47,214 nt of DNA from a virus. The notes under the pieces are model-generated. The model was not told the DNA's origin and searched no databases. It saw only the letters and a list, made by a program, of their open reading frames with translations. The position numbers were made by a program, and so were the translations under genes. The first letter of the stretch is position 1. Each line of letters starts with the position of its first letter. The DNA lies in the IMG/VR virus record IMGVR_UViG_3300036766_000117, positions 1 to 47,214 of that record. The stretch is one strand, 5' to 3'. This document shows positions 44,669 to 47,214 of the stretch, piece after piece.

Positions 44669-47214
44669 ATGGCAAGACTGTGGTCATCAGGTATTGAATT
44701 ACAATCAGTAACGGCAGGTGTTGAGTTTGACACTATTGTCGGTTCTCCAACAATTGCTACCGATATAAAACGAAGCGGTTTAGCTTCACTCCGAACAAAT
44801 CCCACGGCTGCTGCTCATTATGTCAGTAAAGAAATCCAGGCTAATGGTGGAACAAATTATGTTTTCGTCAGAGTTTGGGTTTACATAGCGACTGCTCCTT
44901 CTGCTGATACCACTATCATAAATCTACCAGAGACCACTACATTATTCGGTGATGGTGCGTCTATTATTTTGACTACTGGTCGTCAACTTCAGTTTTTTGA
45001 TGAAAGTGGGTCTGCACAAATTGGTTCAAATAGTGCAACCATTCCTCTAAATGAATGGCACATGATTGAGATTCAGGTGGCGACTGACGGAGACTCTCTT
45101 TTTGCCAGATTAGATGGTATTCAATTTGCTACCGATGTTGGGATGTCTGGTATTGTTGCTTCCCCTCAAACTCTTTTCGTAGGAGTTCTTGATGCAACTA
45201 CGGCTGACCTCTATTTTGATGATATTGCTGTCAACAACGCTTCTGCGGGAGGAGACCAAACTTCATTCCCAGGTAGAGGAAAAATTGTCCATTTGCACCC
45301 AAGTGGAACGGGAGATAACAATACTGCACTGCGAGGGGGAGCTGATAGTGGTGCTAATTGGAGTCAAATAAATGACATAACTCCAAATGATGCGACTGCC
45401 TACATGATTATTGAAGCAACCAATGACACTGTTGATGTTTTGGTTGAATCACCCACAGTTGCGAGTCTTGATATTTCAGACCAAATAAAATTGGTTCAGA
45501 TTGGAGCTAGGTGGACAGGAGCAACTTCTGGGTCGCAGATTATAAATTTAAGAGTTAAGTCTGCTCCAGGTGGGACGACTACTGAAACAGCCAATATAAC
45601 TATGGCTTCTGCTTCTTGGTGGACTAACGATGATACTGCACCAAGAAATTATAAATTAACATCATATACCGACCCAACCACAGGAAATGTTTGGAAAGTC
45701 TATGGCCCTAATTCGTTGGATAATATGCAAATTGGTGCTAGGGCAAGTGATGCTGTTCCTGACAATTGGATTACTGCTATCTGGGCATTGGTAGAGTATC
45801 TTCCAGTAGGTTTTTCAGCTATTGGCAGACCTTTCCACCCAGGAAAAGGCCCGTCAAATATAGGAAGATTTTTTCAAACCAGAAAGGATATGCAGGCTTT
45901 AGCACCTGTATTCCCTACCACAACTACCAGCACTAGCACTTCAACTTCAACGAGTTCTAGTACCAGTTCCTCAACCTCCAGTTCTACGAGTACCAGCACT
46001 AGCACTTCGAGTTCTACAAGTACCAGTTCGAGCAGTAGCTCGACAACAACTCAATCGGGAACAACTGCTCACACCGCCACCAGTAGTTCAACAACTTCCA
46101 GCTCAACTTCAAGTTCTTCAAGTACAAGTTCTTCGACTTCCAGTAGTTCAAGTACAAGTTCCTCAACCTCAAGTAGCACAAGTTCTAGCAGTTCTTCAAC
46201 TTCGAGTAGCACGAGTTCTAGCACTAGCAGTTCGACTTCCAGTAGTACCAGTTCAAGTACCTCGTCAACCTCAAGTTCTACGAGTTCTAGCACTAGTACC
46301 TCGACTTCGACTTCCAGCAGTTCGAGCAGTTCGTCCACATCTTCTTCGTCCACGACTTCTGCTATGCCTACCGAGCTTGGTGGGGATACAGAGTTTGAAC
46401 GCTATTGGGATTTAATGAATGAGGCAAACGGGAACTCCTCAAGAAATTCTAATATCACCAGTGCTACGGCAGTTGAAACAAATGGAAGACTGATTGGATT
46501 TGATAAGGGAGATTTCAACGGAGCTACTGTTCAGGTCTTCTTTGAAGTTGTAGGTTCAATCGCTAATTCTGCTCAAACAGGTTCTTTCGAACTTTATGAT
46601 GTAACTAATGCAGCCATCATAGCCACTGTTACTGTTACTGGCTCTACTGCTATGCAGAGAGTCCGCTCTGCGGATTTACTTTCTTCCCTGGCTGCTGGCC
46701 TTGTTGAATATACAGTTCGTGCCTATAACTCTGATGGTGCAACTGTTGCTAAAATCTTCACGGCCCGTTTAATTGTTCTTCAAATTAACGCAGGAGGAGT
46801 AGATAAGACTGCGGGAGATTTCATTCTATCAAGTAGGGGAACGATTTTTTCCACCAGTTATACAACTCAATCACAGTTCCAATATGGCGGGTCATTTATC
46901 TACCACTCTGCTTGGTGGGAGAACACTCTTTTCTATCTTGAAGCCACAATGAGTGATTCTGACCCTGCGGGTACAGTCTTTATTGACCTTTGGGATGATA
47001 CTGCAAACGCATCGGTTTCTGGTTCTGAACTTTCTGTTGTTGGAACTACTGTTACCAGGGTTCGTTCAGCAGCATTAACGCTGACCGATGGAAACGAATA
47101 CTATATTCGGGTTAAGCATGTCAGTGCTTCTGGAACTTTATTTAGAGCTGCCCTTCTTTTCCTTACCGATGCCACCGCTTCGGCTGGTGCAAAGTTTGCT
47201 GACTATCGTTCTAT
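44669..47214 (+). CDS. Large Ser/Thr-rich tail fibre, 3'-truncated
   Basis: The frame is open from 44669 to the window end, at least 848 codons. Residues ~1-195 are a lectin/LamG-like domain (MARLWSSGIELQSVTAGVEF, WHMIEIQVATDGDSLFARLDGIQF, LYFDDIAVNN). A second beta domain follows to ~415, then a ~148-codon Ser/Thr tract. After it come at least two related beta-sandwich repeats (around 46550-46790 and 46920-47200); the second is homologous to the start of the window. Infers a long fibre or adhesin with lectin-type binding and mucin-like spacers. Confidence 0.75.
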   Translation, partial: MARLWSSGIELQSVTAGVEFDTIVGSPTIATDIKRSGLASLRTNPTAAAHYVSKEIQANGGTNYVFVRVWVYIATAPSADTTIINLPETTTLFGDGASIILTTGRQLQFFDESGSAQIGSNSATIPLNEWHMIEIQVATDGDSLFARLDGIQFATDVGMSGIVASPQTLFVGVLDATTADLYFDDIAVNNASAGGDQTSFPGRGKIVHLHPSGTGDNNTALRGGADSGANWSQINDITPNDATAYMIIEATNDTVDVLVESPTVASLDISDQIKLVQIGARWTGATSGSQIINLRVKSAPGGTTTETANITMASASWWTNDDTAPRNYKLTSYTDPTTGNVWKVYGPNSLDNMQIGARASDAVPDNWITAIWALVEYLPVGFSAIGRPFHPGKGPSNIGRFFQTRKDMQALAPVFPTTTTSTSTSTSTSSSTSSSTSSSTSTSTSTSSSTSTSSSSSSTTTQSGTTAHTATSSSTTSSSTSSSSSTSSSTSSSSSTSSSTSSSTSSSSSSTSSSTSSSTSSSTSSSTSSSTSSTSSSTSSSTSTSTSTSSSSSSSSTSSSSTTSAMPTELGGDTEFERYWDLMNEANGNSSRNSNITSATAVETNGRLIGFDKGDFNGATVQVFFEVVGSIANSAQTGSFELYDVTNAAIIATVTVTGSTAMQRVRSADLLSSLAAGLVEYTVRAYNSDGATVAKIFTARLIVLQINAGGVDKTAGDFILSSRGTIFSTSYTTQSQFQYGGSFIYHSAWWENTLFYLEATMSDSDPAGTVFIDLWDDTANASVSGSELSVVGTTVTRVRSAALTLTDGNEYYIRVKHVSASGTLFRAALLFLTDATASAGAKFADYRS
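45917..46360 (+). repeat. Ser/Thr-only coding tract, ~148 codons
   Basis: Ser/Thr codons broken once by QSGTTAHTA (about 46049-46075). The tract ends TTSAMP, close to the TTTMP endings of the shorter tails at 33228 and 33545. Confidence 0.9.
46925..47214 (+). repeat. Fibre domain homologous to window positions 14-303
   Basis: The last 290 bases match positions 14-303 with many synonymous differences (roughly four fifths identical by eye); the shared segments TTTCTATCTTGAAGCCACAA and GACTATCGTTCTAT bracket the match. They encode the same beta domain twice. The copies are too different for an assembly overlap, so this is a repeated fibre domain. Confidence 0.75.

Noticed and set aside
1-47214. 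Alternative genetic code (TGA as Gly or Trp) expected for some CPR phages
   Set aside because: Many genes end in TGA within ATGA overlaps, and frames do not run on through TGA.
1-47214. CRISPR array, tRNA genes, integrase or transposase
   Set aside because: No spaced direct repeats, no cloverleaf signature and no such protein motifs were seen.
46925-47214. Terminal redundancy or assembly overlap of a circular genome
   Set aside because: The copies differ at many positions and frame is not preserved on joining.

Overview
The window looks like most or all of a tailed, probably podovirus-like phage genome recovered from a metagenome; I did not recognise a cultured relative. Support for a phage: large terminase, portal, scaffold-like protein, decoration-like protein, HK97-type major capsid protein, tail adaptor/nozzle-like pair, internal virion proteins, and a CHAP endolysin with holin candidates. 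No DNA polymerase, helicase, integrase, tRNA or CRISPR array was seen. TGA is used as a stop (many ATGA overlaps), which excludes the TGA=Gly code of Gracilibacteria/Absconditabacteria. A secreted protein at 12950-13768 (CHxT...HLDNGD domain, repeats of VCPNDEGIQT type) resembles exported proteins common in Patescibacteria (CPR), so a CPR host is my best guess, though weakly supported.

Layout. 1-11618 (+): C-terminal part of a Ser/Thr-rich fibre protein, tail adaptor/nozzle-like proteins, internal virion proteins, then the lysis genes. 18039-11536 (-): about 19 tightly overlapping small genes in one leftward operon with recombination and nuclease functions (RecB-like exonuclease, ssDNA-binding-like protein, two PD-(D/E)XK-like proteins, a NUMOD3-only protein, zinc-ribbon proteins). 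17975-18114: a divergent control region with three TTGACA promoters. 18121-18900 (+): structured RNA candidates around a small zinc-finger gene, then two small genes. 22177-19791 (-): a second leftward operon of uncharacterised genes with near-perfect Shine-Dalgarno sites, hairpins in its gaps and an operator-like palindrome at its promoter. 22336-32039 (+): small-terminase candidate, HAD-like protein, an Acb2/Tad1-type immune-evasion protein, terminase, portal, virion transglycosylase, scaffold, decoration protein and capsid, ending in a strong terminator. 32377-47214 (+): Ser/Thr-tailed virion proteins, a glycan-modification cluster (three glycosyltransferases, two nucleotide-sugar epimerases, three methyltransferases, an asparagine-synthase-like amidotransferase), HNH endonucleases, and a very large fibre gene that runs off the end.

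The most interesting reading is a phage-encoded, mucin-like glycosylation system. Four virion genes carry Ser/Thr-only tracts of about 25, 69, 148 and 296 codons. The cluster between them encodes a GT-A enzyme (42516-43676) with a DxH metal motif, a GGEN motif and a downstream His, arranged as in polypeptide GalNAc-transferases (GT27), plus a GalE-like epimerase that could supply UDP-Gal or UDP-GalNAc. The inference is that the phage makes its own donor sugar and O-glycosylates its fibres.

Translation signals fall into two classes. Many virion transcription units start with a GTTATACT box exactly 6 nt before ATG, which predicts leaderless mRNAs. The leftward operons instead use GAAAGGAGGTGA-type Shine-Dalgarno sites.
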